From: Alicyclobacillus sp. SO9
GTDB taxonomy: Bacteria; Bacillota; Bacilli; Alicyclobacillales; Alicyclobacillaceae
DNA: 64,000 nt
Reading direction: 5' to 3'
Assembly (NCBI RefSeq): GCF_016406125.1
Contig: NZ_CP066339.1
Coordinates: 1,302,001-1,366,000, forward strand
The translations under genes and the position numbers were made by a program. The notes beneath the pieces are model-generated. The model searched no databases. It saw only the letters and a list, made by a program, of their open reading frames with translations, and was not told the origin of the DNA. Positions 34,474-43,789 of this stretch are shown piece by piece; position 1 is the stretch's first letter; every line of letters starts with the position of its first letter.

Positions 34474-36237
34474 ATGACGACAATGGATTCAATTACAGTG
34501 GACATTGTGGAAAATGCCTTGAAAAATATTAAGGAAGAAATGGATGTCACGCTCTTCCGGTCGGCCATGTCGCCGGTCATTCGCGAGCAACATGACTGCT
34601 TTCCGATGATTACGGACGCTTCAGGAAAAATGGTTGTAGGGAACTTCGGCTCCCACGTCCCTGAAGTTGTAGCACATTTTCCGGAGGGTGTGCAGGAAGG
34701 GGATGTGATTTTCCTCAGCGATCCGTATAGCTGCGGCGGGTCTATCTCCCATATCAACGACTGGATGATTATCATTCCGATTTTCTACAAGAGCGAGCTG
34801 GTGGGATACTCTTCCATGTTCGGACACGTGATGGACGTTGGCGGTCCTGTACCAGCCAGTCTTCCGGTCACCGCCATTTCCATCTTTGGCGAAGGTGTTC
34901 GGTTTCCTCCTGTCAAGCTGTACGAGCAGGGGCAACTCAACCAATCTATCATCAAGATTGTCAAGGCCAATACGCGTACACCGGTTGAAAACTACAGTGA
35001 TTTAATGGCGATTGTTGCAGCCTGCCGGACGGCAGAAAAGCGTGTAAAGGAACTGTGCGAGAGGTTTGGACCTGAAATCTATCAGCAGGCTCTCGGTGAA
35101 CTGCTGGATCGGACGGATAAGATGATGAGAGAACTCATTAAAGGGTTCTTACCGACCACGCCAGTTTCCTTTGAAGACTACGTGGATGACGACGGGCTTG
35201 GCAATGGGCCATTCAAAATGAAACTGACCATTTGGCGCGATGGGGAACAAGCGTACTTTGACTGGACAGGAACGGACCCTCAGGCACAAGGTCCCATTAG
35301 TTATTATTTGAGTGATTCGATGTTCAAAATGTTTATTGGGTCGTTCCTCATTTCTGTGTTTGATCCCGCTATTATGTTCAATGACGGCTTCTATAATTTG
35401 CTTCACATTACAACACCGGAAGGCAGCCTGCTGCGCCCGAACTTCCCGGCAGCCCTGGGTTGCCGGACCCACGTGTTGAGCAGACTTTTCGATGTGCTCA
35501 GTGGCGCCCTGTCGTTGAATACACCTGAAAACAGCCCGGCGGCTGGTTACGGCACGAGCCCGTACTTTATCTACTCTGGTAAAGATGAAGACGGACGGGA
35601 TTACCACCTGATGGAGGTCATGTACGGAGGACTGCCAGGCCGCCCCATAGGAGACGGATTAGACGGTCACTCCTGGTGGCCGGCTTTCGTGAATATCCCA
35701 ACAGAATACCTGGAGACCTACTACCCGTTGCTTGTGGAATACTACCGAACGGGAACAGACTCCGGCGGAGCCGGCAAACACAGAGGCGGCAACTGCAACG
35801 AAAAGCAGTACACCTGTCTGGCAGACGGAGTGGTTTCGATTCATGATGACAGAGCCAAGATGCAGCCTTGGGGCATTAATGGAGGCGAGCCAGGAACGTC
35901 GTCTTATAAGATCCTTTTGAAGAAGGATGGCAGTGAAGTCCCCATTGAGTCCAAAGTAGACAACGTCCAAGTGGCGAAAGGAGACAGAGTTCTGTTTGTC
36001 ACCGCCGGAAGCGGGGGCTGGGGTGACCCGCTGGAACGCGAACCGGAAAAAGTTCGCACTGATGTACTGCGCGGTCTTGTCAGCAGAGATAAGGCTGAGG
36101 ATGCTTACGGAGTAGTTTTAACAGCAGACGGGGAAGTAGATGCCGCAGCTACCGAAGAAAAACGCCAAGTCATGAGTGTGTCTAGAGGAGAGATTGATCT
36201 GTTTAACTTTGGCAACCGCGAAGCTGCTATCCGGTAA
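34474..36237 (+). CDS. hyuB: HyuB-family hydantoinase/oxoprolinase subunit B
   Basis: This 587-aa partner of HyuA has the family segments RSAMSPVIREQHDCF, GSHVPEVVAHFP, LSDPYSCGGSISHINDW, SGGAGKHRGG and GSGGWGDPLERE. Together with HyuA it forms the ATP-dependent amidohydrolase. ATG 34474 lies about 8 bases after GTGGAGGGG; TTG 34468 is too close to it. It is the last gene of the operon, followed 18 nt later by a strong terminator. Confidence 0.92.
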   Translation: MTTMDSITVDIVENALKNIKEEMDVTLFRSAMSPVIREQHDCFPMITDASGKMVVGNFGSHVPEVVAHFPEGVQEGDVIFLSDPYSCGGSISHINDWMIIIPIFYKSELVGYSSMFGHVMDVGGPVPASLPVTAISIFGEGVRFPPVKLYEQGQLNQSIIKIVKANTRTPVENYSDLMAIVAACRTAEKRVKELCERFGPEIYQQALGELLDRTDKMMRELIKGFLPTTPVSFEDYVDDDGLGNGPFKMKLTIWRDGEQAYFDWTGTDPQAQGPISYYLSDSMFKMFIGSFLISVFDPAIMFNDGFYNLLHITTPEGSLLRPNFPAALGCRTHVLSRLFDVLSGALSLNTPENSPAAGYGTSPYFIYSGKDEDGRDYHLMEVMYGGLPGRPIGDGLDGHSWWPAFVNIPTEYLETYYPLLVEYYRTGTDSGGAGKHRGGNCNEKQYTCLADGVVSIHDDRAKMQPWGINGGEPGTSSYKILLKKDGSEVPIESKVDNVQVAKGDRVLFVTAGSGGWGDPLEREPEKVRTDVLRGLVSRDKAEDAYGVVLTADGEVDAAATEEKRQVMSVSRGEIDLFNFGNREAAIR

Positions 36238-36255
36238 TAGAGTATCTCAATTCAA

Positions 36256-36289
36256 GGCCGTCGACGAAATTTTTTCGGCGGTCTTTTTT
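36256..36289 (+). terminator. Intrinsic terminator of the GntR-controlled operon
   Basis: GGCCGTCGA pairs with TCGGCGGTC (with G-T pairs) across a loop, followed by six T. It closes the operon directly after hyuB. Confidence 0.85.
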
Positions 36290-36436
36290 GGCGTACACTG
36301 CGATTCTCATCGAGCAATGACCCGGTATCCAATTAACGTAATTGTGAAAGTGTTCAAAGTTGACACTATAGAGCTGACAAAAGTTTAGGGAGTATCATAA
36401 TGATTAGAAAATTATGTAAGGTGGGTGACAGTTTAG

Positions 36437-37186
36437 GTGGTTTATCGTAATAGAGAATACAATTATACTGTCCTCTCCGCTTCCCTTTCCCTTGTCGTAT
36501 TTGCCCTCGGAGGGTGTGCGACAACGCCTGCAACAAGTCAACAAAAGACGAATCGGGTTACTACGAATACAGCGGTATTACAAAGCCGGAACAGTACTTC
36601 TTCAAATCCTGTGTCTGGCCAGCTATCAAATTCTACAGCAGCGTCGCAACAAGTCTCGACGAAAGTGAGTCAAGCAGGTGCCGTCGAACTGGCCGCCAAG
36701 CCGATTACACTTGTCTACGGCGGCACGAAATATCAACTCTCTGTACCGGCGGCAGATAGTGGCGGAAAACAAACGAATGTCAGCGCTGTGGTCGTACCCG
36801 GCGGTATCGTCTGGATTCCTGGCGGAAGCAGTATCGGTGTTGTGGTTTCTGACCCAAAAAATCCAAGCGAAAAGGTTACCTTGTGGATGAATGCGTGCGC
36901 TGGGTGCTATTCGCCATCCGTAGTTTCTGCAGAATTGGTAACTGCCCCCGATTCACCTCTACTGGGTGCTCAAAAAGGGGAGAGCTATACTTGGCTGAAC
37001 GATCACGCTGTCACTTACACGCTTCCCCCCTCCAAAAAGTCCAAATATCCGACCTACGGGTTGACCAGGACATTCACTGGTGCTAGTGGGGATGAAGAGG
37101 TCACTGTGACTGTACCGGCAAGGGATAAGCAAACCGCAACGGACATCTTAAATTCTGTGTTGTCAAGACCGTCACGGCATGCGTAA
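36437..37186 (+). CDS. Lipoprotein of unknown function
   Basis: The signal peptide (SASLSLVVFALGGC, lipobox LGGC) is followed by a Thr/Ser/Asn/Gln-rich linker of about 60 residues and a C-terminal domain of about 150 residues. The domain contains NACAGCYSPS, a CxxC that might form a disulfide or bind metal. It should be exported and lipid-anchored. The GTG start is only moderately supported (AAGGTGG 12 bases upstream). I do not recognise the domain. Confidence 0.65.
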   Translation: MVYRNREYNYTVLSASLSLVVFALGGCATTPATSQQKTNRVTTNTAVLQSRNSTSSNPVSGQLSNSTAASQQVSTKVSQAGAVELAAKPITLVYGGTKYQLSVPAADSGGKQTNVSAVVVPGGIVWIPGGSSIGVVVSDPKNPSEKVTLWMNACAGCYSPSVVSAELVTAPDSPLLGAQKGESYTWLNDHAVTYTLPPSKKSKYPTYGLTRTFTGASGDEEVTVTVPARDKQTATDILNSVLSRPSRHA

Positions 37187-37432
37187 TCCATCATCAACAG
37201 CTGCATCTCGAACCGTTCTCCGCCGTGTACTCGCTTCATTTTTACGATTTTTCCCTGTCCGTTTGCGAAGGTGCAAATTCCCTTTTAATTTGAAAACTCT
37301 AAAGAGGGGGATTTAATTTATCAAAGTATCCAGTTGCGGTACAGGCTCGAAATACTTACAAAATGAATAGTGCGGCGTCTATCACAGGGATGTATAATAA
37401 GCGTTAGATTGATTGACTCGGGAGCGGATGGA

Positions 37433-37765
37433 ATGTCTGACAAAACGCAGATGGACCGTATGGAGGACTTGTTAACCCAACTCATCGGCAATGTCGCCAG
37501 CAATCGCTCAGATCTAGTTGGACTCAAGAATGATATGGCAGGGTTCCGTGAGGATATGGACGCAATCCGCAGTGATGTGGCGAGTTTTCGCAGTGATATG
37601 GACGCAATCCGCAGTGACATGGCGAGTTTTCGGAGCGAAGTGAATGAGCGCCTGGACAGAATTGAGGGTCAGCAAGCATTGACCGATAAACGACTGTCGG
37701 TGCAAAGAGATGACATCGCTAACCTTCGAGAGCGTGTTGGTGTCATAGAGCAAAGCCAGCATTAG
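37433..37765 (+). CDS. Coiled-coil protein with tandem heptads
   Basis: This 110-aa acidic protein consists of consecutive heptads of the form DM(D/A)(A/S)(I/F)RS. They include a 42-nt tandem duplication (37553-37594 and 37595-37636) with one or two differences. Such repeats form long parallel coiled coils. It has no signal or membrane segment. ATG 37433 is chosen because GGAGCGGATGGA precedes it and the longer frame is not coding-like. Possible roles include a scaffold or structural rod. No family is recognised. Confidence 0.65.
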   Translation: MSDKTQMDRMEDLLTQLIGNVASNRSDLVGLKNDMAGFREDMDAIRSDVASFRSDMDAIRSDMASFRSEVNERLDRIEGQQALTDKRLSVQRDDIANLRERVGVIEQSQH

Positions 37766-37802
37766 GACATGAAGCCTACCTGGCCAAAACAGTGTGTTCT
37801 CA

Positions 37803-37828
37803 AACAGGCTCCCGGTAGGGAGCCTGTT
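37803..37828. terminator. Perfect hairpin between convergent coiled-coil gene and recQ
   Basis: AACAGGCTCCC and GGGAGCCTGTT form an 11-bp stem with loop GGTA. T tracts are poor on both sides, so its strength as a terminator is uncertain, but its position between two gene ends fits. Confidence 0.6.
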
Positions 37829-37897
37829 GTTACAGCATCTCGTTTGAAACTGACGGCGTACCCGCCGTGATTTCGGTTCAGGAGGAAACTGCTTACC

Positions 37898-39721
37898 CTA
37901 CCTAGGTGCTTCTGACGCATTGAGGTACATTTGAATTCTGTCCAAAAAGTGGCGACCGTAGCGTTCGGCTTTGACCTCTCCGATGCCTTTAATTCGCAGC
38001 ATCGATGCAAGGTTCGTAGGGCGCACTGAGGCCAATTCACGCAGGGTCGTGTCCGGGAAGATAACATAGGGTGGAACGTTATTCCGCAACGCGAGCTCAC
38101 GACGCAATTCCCGAAGGTTTTCAAATAGTCTGGTGTCCCCTGCGGAGTCTGACGTACGTTTCGTCGATTTCACCTGTAATACTTTCATCAACACGCTTGC
38201 TTCTTGCTTTAGCACCGGAGCTGCTTTGGGTGTGAGTTGGAGGACAGGGTACTGTCCTTCACTCATCCGCAGATACCTTTCCGTAATCAGATGTCGGACA
38301 TAGCCAGTCACTACTTTGTCTGACACTCCGCGCATCAGTCCATAAGTAGACAGCTTGTCCAAACTTGCATCAACGATTTTCTTAGTCTTCGATCCCTTTA
38401 GTACCCCGACCACAACCTTTATCCCATAGCGTTCTCGCAACCGTAGAACGCATGAGAGAATCTGCTGGGCCGGGATGGTGATATCCTGAACATCAAAGGT
38501 CTGGTTGCAATTGCTGCAGCGCTGACAATCTGCCTCTGGCTCTTGCCCAAAATACCGTAAAACGAAGGACTGCAGGCAGTGCGTGGTTTGGCAATAATCA
38601 ATCATCGCGTAGAGTTTCTTCAACTCGATGCGTTTGCGTTCCTCGCTTTCAACACTCTGCTCAATTAAAAACTTCTGGACGCGGATATCTTCCGGACTGT
38701 AGAGGAGGATGCACTCGCTCGGACCGCCATCTCGTCCTGCACGGCCGGCTTCTTGGTAATAGGCTTCTATGTTTTTCGGCATATTATGATGGATCACGAA
38801 TCGAACGTTGGACTTATCAATCCCCATTCCAAATGCGTTTGTGGCGACGATGACCCGAATATCATCGTACAGAAACCTATCTTGGACGCTGGCACGTTCA
38901 CCATCGTTCATCCCGGCGTGGTAGCGCCCCGCAGAACACCCGTTGTCCAGAAGATACTGGTACAGGCTGTCCACTTCTTTGCGCGTAGCCGCATAGATAA
39001 TACCCGCATCACCCTGATGCTGATTCAAGTACTGCATGATATAGTCCCGTCTGTCCCACCCCGACAGTACCGAAAATGACAAGTTGTCGCGGCTGAAGCC
39101 GGCGACGTAAACCTCAGGTTGGGCTAAATGCAACGAGATGGCGATATCTCGTGTCACCTCTGGTGTCGCCGTCGCTGTGAGTGCCACCACAACGGGACGC
39201 TCATCGAGCTGCTCCAAAAAAGGGGCAATTGATTGATAACTTGGCCGAAAGTCATGACCCCACTGCGATAAGCAATGCGCTTCATCTACAGCTACCAAGG
39301 ATGGCCGAAGTTTATTTAACCAGCGTGTAAAGGACTCTGATTCCAGCCGCTCTGGCGACACGTAGAGGAGCTTATAGGCTCCTTGGTCTGTTTCGCGGAT
39401 ACGTTGTCGCAACTCCGTCGTGGTTAATGTACTGTTGATGAACGCAGCTGGAATTCCAATGGACGTTAAGCTGTCCACTTGATCCTTCATCAGGGATACG
39501 AGCGGTGAAATGACAATTGTAATTCTCTCAATGACCATCGCCGGAATCTGGTAGCAGATTGACTTTCCGCCTCCGGTGGGCATTATGCCAATGGTGTCTT
39601 GTCCTTCAAGTACGGTCCTCACAATGTGTTCCTGGCCCTCGCGAAACCCATCATAGCCGAAGTACTGCTTCAGTGCCTGCTTGGCAATGTGGATCCGACT
39701 TAAGTGGCTTGGTTGATCCAA
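37898..39721 (-). CDS. recQ: ATP-dependent DNA helicase RecQ
   Basis: This SF2 helicase of 607 aa has Walker [13 protein letters not shown], the DEAH-type box [23 protein letters not shown], motif [14 protein letters not shown], a zinc-binding region (CQTTHC, CQRCSNC) and a C-terminal HRDC domain ([15 protein letters not shown]). It unwinds DNA 3' to 5' in recombination and replication repair. The start is TTG 39721, with AGGGG about nine bases upstream. It is apparently a single-gene transcript. Confidence 0.95.
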   Translation of the reverse strand: MDQPSHLSRIHIAKQALKQYFGYDGFREGQEHIVRTVLEGQDTIGIMPTGGGKSICYQIPAMVIERITIVISPLVSLMKDQVDSLTSIGIPAAFINSTLTTTELRQRIRETDQGAYKLLYVSPERLESESFTRWLNKLRPSLVAVDEAHCLSQWGHDFRPSYQSIAPFLEQLDERPVVVALTATATPEVTRDIAISLHLAQPEVYVAGFSRDNLSFSVLSGWDRRDYIMQYLNQHQGDAGIIYAATRKEVDSLYQYLLDNGCSAGRYHAGMNDGERASVQDRFLYDDIRVIVATNAFGMGIDKSNVRFVIHHNMPKNIEAYYQEAGRAGRDGGPSECILLYSPEDIRVQKFLIEQSVESEERKRIELKKLYAMIDYCQTTHCLQSFVLRYFGQEPEADCQRCSNCNQTFDVQDITIPAQQILSCVLRLRERYGIKVVVGVLKGSKTKKIVDASLDKLSTYGLMRGVSDKVVTGYVRHLITERYLRMSEGQYPVLQLTPKAAPVLKQEASVLMKVLQVKSTKRTSDSAGDTRLFENLRELRRELALRNNVPPYVIFPDTTLRELASVRPTNLASMLRIKGIGEVKAERYGRHFLDRIQMYLNASEAPR

Positions 39722-39873
39722 ACTATTCGACCCCTAACATCTTATGTACATCTCGCTAAAACCATCATACCATCACAATAGACAAGAAAGGGTTGAACTC
39801 CCCGATGAGAAGCGACTGAATACACATGGTGCGCATGCAAAATATGATGTTCCCAGCTGAGGGCGGATTGATT

Positions 39874-40275
39874 CTAGTGCTTGACATCCTTCAACATCGC
39901 TTGGGCTCGCTGCGGATCGCTCGTCAACGCCATTCTGTACTCCAACATCCATTGAAGGGTTTTAAGAACATGGTCCAATTCGTCCTTTTTGCTTTCCACT
40001 TCATTCATCTTTTGACGAATCCATTCAATGACTTCAACGTTAGTCAGGGTATTCGTGTCACGGTCCTGCAGGATTGCTTTCAACTCGGACAGCGAACACC
40101 CCAATCCCTGGAATTTCTTGACCAGATTCAGACGCTCTAGAGCCTCATCAGAATAACTGCGGTAGTTGTTCTTCTCTCTGCGCACATGTCGCTGGTCCAA
40201 CAGTCCCTCCTTCTCATAAAAGCGAATGGTGTGGGCAGTCAACCCTGATTTATCAGCTAACTCCTGTATCCTCAT
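39874..40275 (-). CDS. MerR-family regulator (AdhR/NmlR-like)
   Basis: This 133-aa protein has the MerR winged helix (MRIQELADKSGLTAHTIRFYEKEGLL, NNYRSYSDEALERLNLVKKFQGLGCSLSELKAIL) and a dimerisation coiled coil. One cysteine (GLGCS) lies at the position that senses electrophiles in AdhR/NmlR-type proteins. It is divergent from an NAD-dependent epimerase whose promoter holds a classical MerR operator. GAGGAGAT precedes the ATG. Confidence 0.85.
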   Translation of the reverse strand: MRIQELADKSGLTAHTIRFYEKEGLLDQRHVRREKNNYRSYSDEALERLNLVKKFQGLGCSLSELKAILQDRDTNTLTNVEVIEWIRQKMNEVESKKDELDHVLKTLQWMLEYRMALTSDPQRAQAMLKDVKH

Positions 40276-40297
40276 GCAAAAATCTCCTCAAAATGGC

Positions 40298-40328
40298 TTG
40301 CCTTAGAGTTCACTCTATAGTTTAGACT
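40298..40328 (+). promoter_or_regulatory. MerR-type promoter with 19-bp spacer
   Basis: TTGCCT (40298-40303), a 19-bp spacer and TAGACT (40323-40328). The spacer holds the perfect dyad TAGAGT-TC-ACTCTA (40304-40317). A long spacer with a dyad is the hallmark of promoters activated by MerR proteins. Confidence 0.8.
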
Positions 40329-40377
40329 GCAATTGTCAACTTGTATTTCATTCCCTTGGTTTAAGGAGGATATTTTG

Positions 40378-41220
40378 ATGCGTGTTTTTGTAACAGGAGC
40401 AACAGGCTATATTGGTTCTGCCGTTGTAAGAGAACTCATCAGGAATGGTCATCAAGTCCTAGGACTCACCCGACGGGCCGATAGTGCAGGTATGCTGAAG
40501 GAAGCTGGTGCCGAAGCACATTACGGTACCCTTGACAATCTCGACAGCCTTCAAAGCGGAGCTGCTGCTTGTGACGGAGTCATTCACCTTGCGTTCAAAC
40601 ACGATTTCTCCGATTTCTCCGGATCGCTTGCCAACGATTTACGCGCGGTGCAGGCAATCGGCGAAGTGCTTGAAGGCTCACAAAAACCCTTCATCACGAC
40701 CGCTCATGCAAATGGAGAGGCATCCGACAATGCGGTCATCGCGCTGGCTCAGCGCGGGGTACGAGCAGCGGTTGTGTCACTCGCCCCAACAGTACATGGC
40801 GATGGGGATAAGGGATTCGTGCCGAGGCTCATCGACATTGCCCGCGACAAGGGAGTTTCCGCGTATATTGGCGACGGCTCCAATCGTTGGCCAGCTGTCC
40901 ATCGCCTTGATGCAGCGACTCTCTACCGGCTTGCGTTGGAAAAAGCGCCGGCGGGATCACAACTATACGGTCGCGCCGAAGAAGGAATTGCCTTACGTGA
41001 CATTGCCGCAGTCATTGGCAAGCACCTTGGCGTACCAACTGCTAGCGTGTCGCGAGAAGAGGCAGATTCTCACTTCGGCTTTCTCGGCACCATTGCTGCG
41101 CTCGATGTGCCAAGTGTACTACCTGGACGCGCCGCTGAAACGAAACAATTGCTGGGCTGGGAGCCCGTCGGCCCCAGCCTCATTGAAGACATGGAACAAG
41201 GGCATTACTTTCATAGCTGA
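40378..41220 (+). CDS. NAD-dependent epimerase/dehydratase family oxidoreductase
   Basis: The Rossmann motif MRVFVTGATGYIGSAVVREL opens a 280-aa extended or atypical SDR. The family often appears as an NAD(P)-binding oxidoreductase induced by MerR regulators under aldehyde or thiol stress. A YxxxK pair is not obvious, so it may be an atypical SDR. ATG 40378 follows AAGGAGG. It lies under the MerR-type promoter at 40298-40328. Confidence 0.8.
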   Translation: MRVFVTGATGYIGSAVVRELIRNGHQVLGLTRRADSAGMLKEAGAEAHYGTLDNLDSLQSGAAACDGVIHLAFKHDFSDFSGSLANDLRAVQAIGEVLEGSQKPFITTAHANGEASDNAVIALAQRGVRAAVVSLAPTVHGDGDKGFVPRLIDIARDKGVSAYIGDGSNRWPAVHRLDAATLYRLALEKAPAGSQLYGRAEEGIALRDIAAVIGKHLGVPTASVSREEADSHFGFLGTIAALDVPSVLPGRAAETKQLLGWEPVGPSLIEDMEQGHYFHS

Positions 41221-41304
41221 CTTCAGAAGTATGGTAACGGTTTGTCTGTAATCAAAGTGTGGGGCTACGAGTACGATGGCGTCAGGACTGCATCACCTGT
41301 TTGG

Positions 41305-41505
41305 TTAGTCTGACGCAACCTCAACACAGTATTCGCTGGCCCCGCATGAAGGGCATGTTAGTTTGCGTGTTTTTGATGAATGACGGGAGAATACGAACCG
41401 CCCCAGTGACGGCTTGAATTTCGCATCGCATTTCGGACAAATGTACTCAGCATTTCTGTAATACTTTGCCCGGTGTATCGCTGTCCAGTATGCCTTTAAT
41501 TGATT
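41305..41505 (-). pseudogene. Zinc-ribbon reading frame without start codon, overlapping the short MerR gene
   Basis: This frame is open for 66 codons between a TAA (41508-41506) and a TAA (41307-41305). It reads KYYRNAEYICPKCDAKF, then TRKLTCPSCGASEYC, a convincing double CPxC zinc ribbon. It has no ATG, GTG or TTG, and its first 20 codons overlap the end of the MerR frame in the +1 register. It may be a frameshifted tail, a remnant of a separate gene, or a product of frameshifting. Confidence 0.5.
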
Positions 41506-41695
41506 TTAGCGTTAATCCCAGGGCTTTTAACATCAAAATTAAGCGCAGTCTCTCAACGTCTGTATCAGAATACAGACGTCTTCCACCCTCCGTAAGTTCT
41601 GACGGTTTCAATAAGTCTTTCGTATCATAAAACTGCATTGTTCGCACTGAGACTTCACACAGTTTTGCCAACTCTCCGGTTGTGTACTGCGGCAT
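41447..41695 (-). CDS. Short MerR-family protein (DNA-binding domain only)
   Basis: This 82-aa product carries a complete MerR helix-turn-helix and wing (YTTGELAKLCEVSVRTMQFYD, GRRLYSDTDVERLRLILMLKALGLTLKSIKGIL). It stops right after PGKVLQKC and lacks the coiled coil and effector domain of TipA/Mta-type activators. ATG 41695 has a near-perfect AAGGAGGTGA. Its promoter carries a TipA/Mta-like operator, so control seems intact although the effector part is lost. It could act as a constitutive DNA-binding fragment or be a decayed regulator. Confidence 0.7.
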   Translation of the reverse strand: MPQYTTGELAKLCEVSVRTMQFYDTKDLLKPSELTEGGRRLYSDTDVERLRLILMLKALGLTLKSIKGILDSDTPGKVLQKC

Positions 41696-41716
41696 AGAGC
41701 TCACCTCCTTGCCCCG

Positions 41717-41747
41717 ATTCTAGGGGGTTACGCAACGTCACCAGCAA
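41717..41747 (-). promoter_or_regulatory. TipA/Mta-type MerR promoter
   Basis: On the minus strand TTGCTG, a 19-bp spacer and TAGAAT precede the short MerR gene. The spacer contains GTGACGTTGCGTAAC, a near-palindrome of the Mta/TipA type. A second dyad, AACGTCACC and GGTGACGTT (41734-41742, 41750-41758), overlaps it. Confidence 0.75.
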
Positions 41748-41987
41748 TGGGTGACGTTAGAGGATTTTTACAAAGTCAACAATACACTCTATTCACAGGA
41801 AATGTTAGATACAGTTTCCGTTGGTGTATATGATTCAATGCAAGTGTTACCAGTGCAAAAGTAGGTCTCCATACATAACTGTCACAAAGTCTTCACAAGG
41901 CTTGCATCGAACCTTTATCCAGGTATACAAAGCCGGAGTTACAATGTGTATGCATAGGGGCAGGACTCAGTTCAGGGGGGGATTGTA

Positions 41988-42992
41988 TTGGAGGTCTTTT
42001 GGATAACTCTTAGTTTTGGATTTCTTTTGGCCTATGGTTTTGGCTATTTATATGTTAGTAGTAAATTATCCACAGTTGCCGAAACAGAGTCAGAAAGGAG
42101 CAGAAATGGGCTCACTCCAAATCGCCGAGTATTGAGAGTCTCACGCATAGGTATGCAGAGAATACTGGGTACCGTCTGGTTTCTTGATGGCTTGTTTCAA
42201 TTGAAACCACAGATGTTTACACCGTCTTTTCTTAAACAGGTCGTCTTGCCCACTAGTGCCGGGCAACCTCATTGGCTTGCCTCCATTGTAAAGTGGGGCG
42301 CGGGCATTGAGATGTCACATATAGTAGTCTGGAACACTCTCTTCGCACTTATCCAACTCCTTATCGGACTGGCGCTTATATTTAATTTCAGAGTAAAGTT
42401 CTTCATTATTGCATCATTAATATGGAGTGTATTTGTTTGGATTTTTGGGGAAGGAGCCGGTCAGATTTTAACAGGGCAGTCCTCTTTGATAAATGGAGCC
42501 CCTGGCGCGGCTCTGATTTACGGCTTATTGGGGATTGCCGTCTTTCCAAAACAGGAAGCCGATGCCGGTGAATGGCGCGGATTCGGTATTCGATTCGCAC
42601 AAGTATCACTGGCCATCGTGTTGTTTACGGGCTTTGCCTTGCAATTTCAACACTTGTATTTAACGCCAACGGGTCTGTCGCAGGCAGTCTCCGTGACATG
42701 GTTAGCGAAGGCAATCGGAACTGGTGGGATTCCGCTTTCTATTCTATTGGCACTTATCGAATTAGCATTGGGTACTATGCTACTTGTCAAGTTCAAACTC
42801 CGCTTTACTGTTTGGGTGTCAATAGCTCTGTTTTTTGTCTATTGGTGGATGGGGCAGTCATTTGGTCAATTTACGCAACCGTTGGCGACGGATTTTAACA
42901 CGGGGCTGTTGATGATTTTGTTAGCGATATCTTCGAATCCCGAATTGGCAAGTTGGTATACTGAAAAGACCGTTCAATACAGTGCAATCTAG
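41988..42992 (+). CDS. Polytopic membrane protein of unknown function (DoxX-like?)
   Basis: This 334-aa protein has about eight hydrophobic helices. The core segments (GTVWFLDGLFQLKP, LIQLLIGLALIFNFRVKFFI, WWMGQSFGQF) recall DoxX/quinol-oxidase-subunit-like membrane proteins, but the match is weak. The TTG start follows AGGGGGGGA at five bases. It is flanked by the short MerR gene and a two-component system and shows no operon partner. Confidence 0.55.
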   Translation: MEVFWITLSFGFLLAYGFGYLYVSSKLSTVAETESERSRNGLTPNRRVLRVSRIGMQRILGTVWFLDGLFQLKPQMFTPSFLKQVVLPTSAGQPHWLASIVKWGAGIEMSHIVVWNTLFALIQLLIGLALIFNFRVKFFIIASLIWSVFVWIFGEGAGQILTGQSSLINGAPGAALIYGLLGIAVFPKQEADAGEWRGFGIRFAQVSLAIVLFTGFALQFQHLYLTPTGLSQAVSVTWLAKAIGTGGIPLSILLALIELALGTMLLVKFKLRFTVWVSIALFFVYWWMGQSFGQFTQPLATDFNTGLLMILLAISSNPELASWYTEKTVQYSAI

Positions 42993-43044
42993 AAATTTTG
43001 CGTAATCAAGACCACTGAGGAGTTTCTCAAAATCTTTAAACCAG

Positions 43045-43764
43045 CTATTTTACTAGACCTTGTCGCAGAGCAAGGACGACGGCCTGCGTTCGGTCTTCTA
43101 CACCAAGTTTGTCGAGAATGTGGTGAATGTGGGTTTTGACTGTTCCTTCAGATACATGCAGGTTCCTTGCAATTTCACTGTTGCGTCTGCCATAGGCCAT
43201 CTCTTGAAGGACATCTAACTCCCGTTCGGTTATGCGCTCACTTGGACCTGTTTTAGTTGTCGCAGCCTCAAGGGATCGATTTCCAGTTTCTGTATCCGGC
43301 TGTACAGCATCCCCGTACACAGGCTCGGTGTGCGGGGAGGTCTTCACGGCAGTGGTCATCGCTCGACTTGCATGTTCCGTACGAAAGAAGGCCTCACCGC
43401 GGTTTGCTGCCCGAACCCCTTCAATCAGGTCATCAGGTTCGGCATCTTTCAGCAAAAAGCCGACGGCGCCCGCTCTGATGGCGTCCACAACGTGAGTCAA
43501 CTCGTTAAAAGTGGTTAGCACTACAACCTTGAGTGACTCGTTCTGCGCCAGAACTTCGCGTGTCGCGGAGATGCCGTCCATGTCCGGCATACGAATATCC
43601 ATCAACACAACGTCTGGATTCGTTTGAACAATACCATCCACTGCCAGGCGGCCGTTCTCGGCTTCGGCCACCACTTCCATATCTTCTTGCACATCCAGAA
43701 TGTATTTAATGCCTTCACGGACTAGGGCTTGATCGTCTGCTATAAACACTCGAATCTTTCGCAT
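43045..43764 (-). CDS. NarL/FixJ-type response regulator
   Basis: The receiver domain has the acidic pair in FIADDQ and phospho-acceptor D56 in VVLMDIRMPD, with T and K in VVLTTF and LLKDA. The C-terminal LuxR-type helix-turn-helix is ITERELDVLQEMAYGRRNSEIARNLHVSEGTVKTHI. A linker of about 40 residues rich in Thr separates them. ATG 43764 follows GGAGGGCGGAAAG. The longer frame overlaps the kinase gene and is not coding-like. It pairs with the kinase encoded 25 nt upstream. Confidence 0.92.
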   Translation of the reverse strand: MRKIRVFIADDQALVREGIKYILDVQEDMEVVAEAENGRLAVDGIVQTNPDVVLMDIRMPDMDGISATREVLAQNESLKVVVLTTFNELTHVVDAIRAGAVGFLLKDAEPDDLIEGVRAANRGEAFFRTEHASRAMTTAVKTSPHTEPVYGDAVQPDTETGNRSLEAATTKTGPSERITERELDVLQEMAYGRRNSEIARNLHVSEGTVKTHIHHILDKLGVEDRTQAVVLALRQGLVK

Positions 43765-43789
43765 CTTTCCGCCCTCCTCATCCCTTCGT

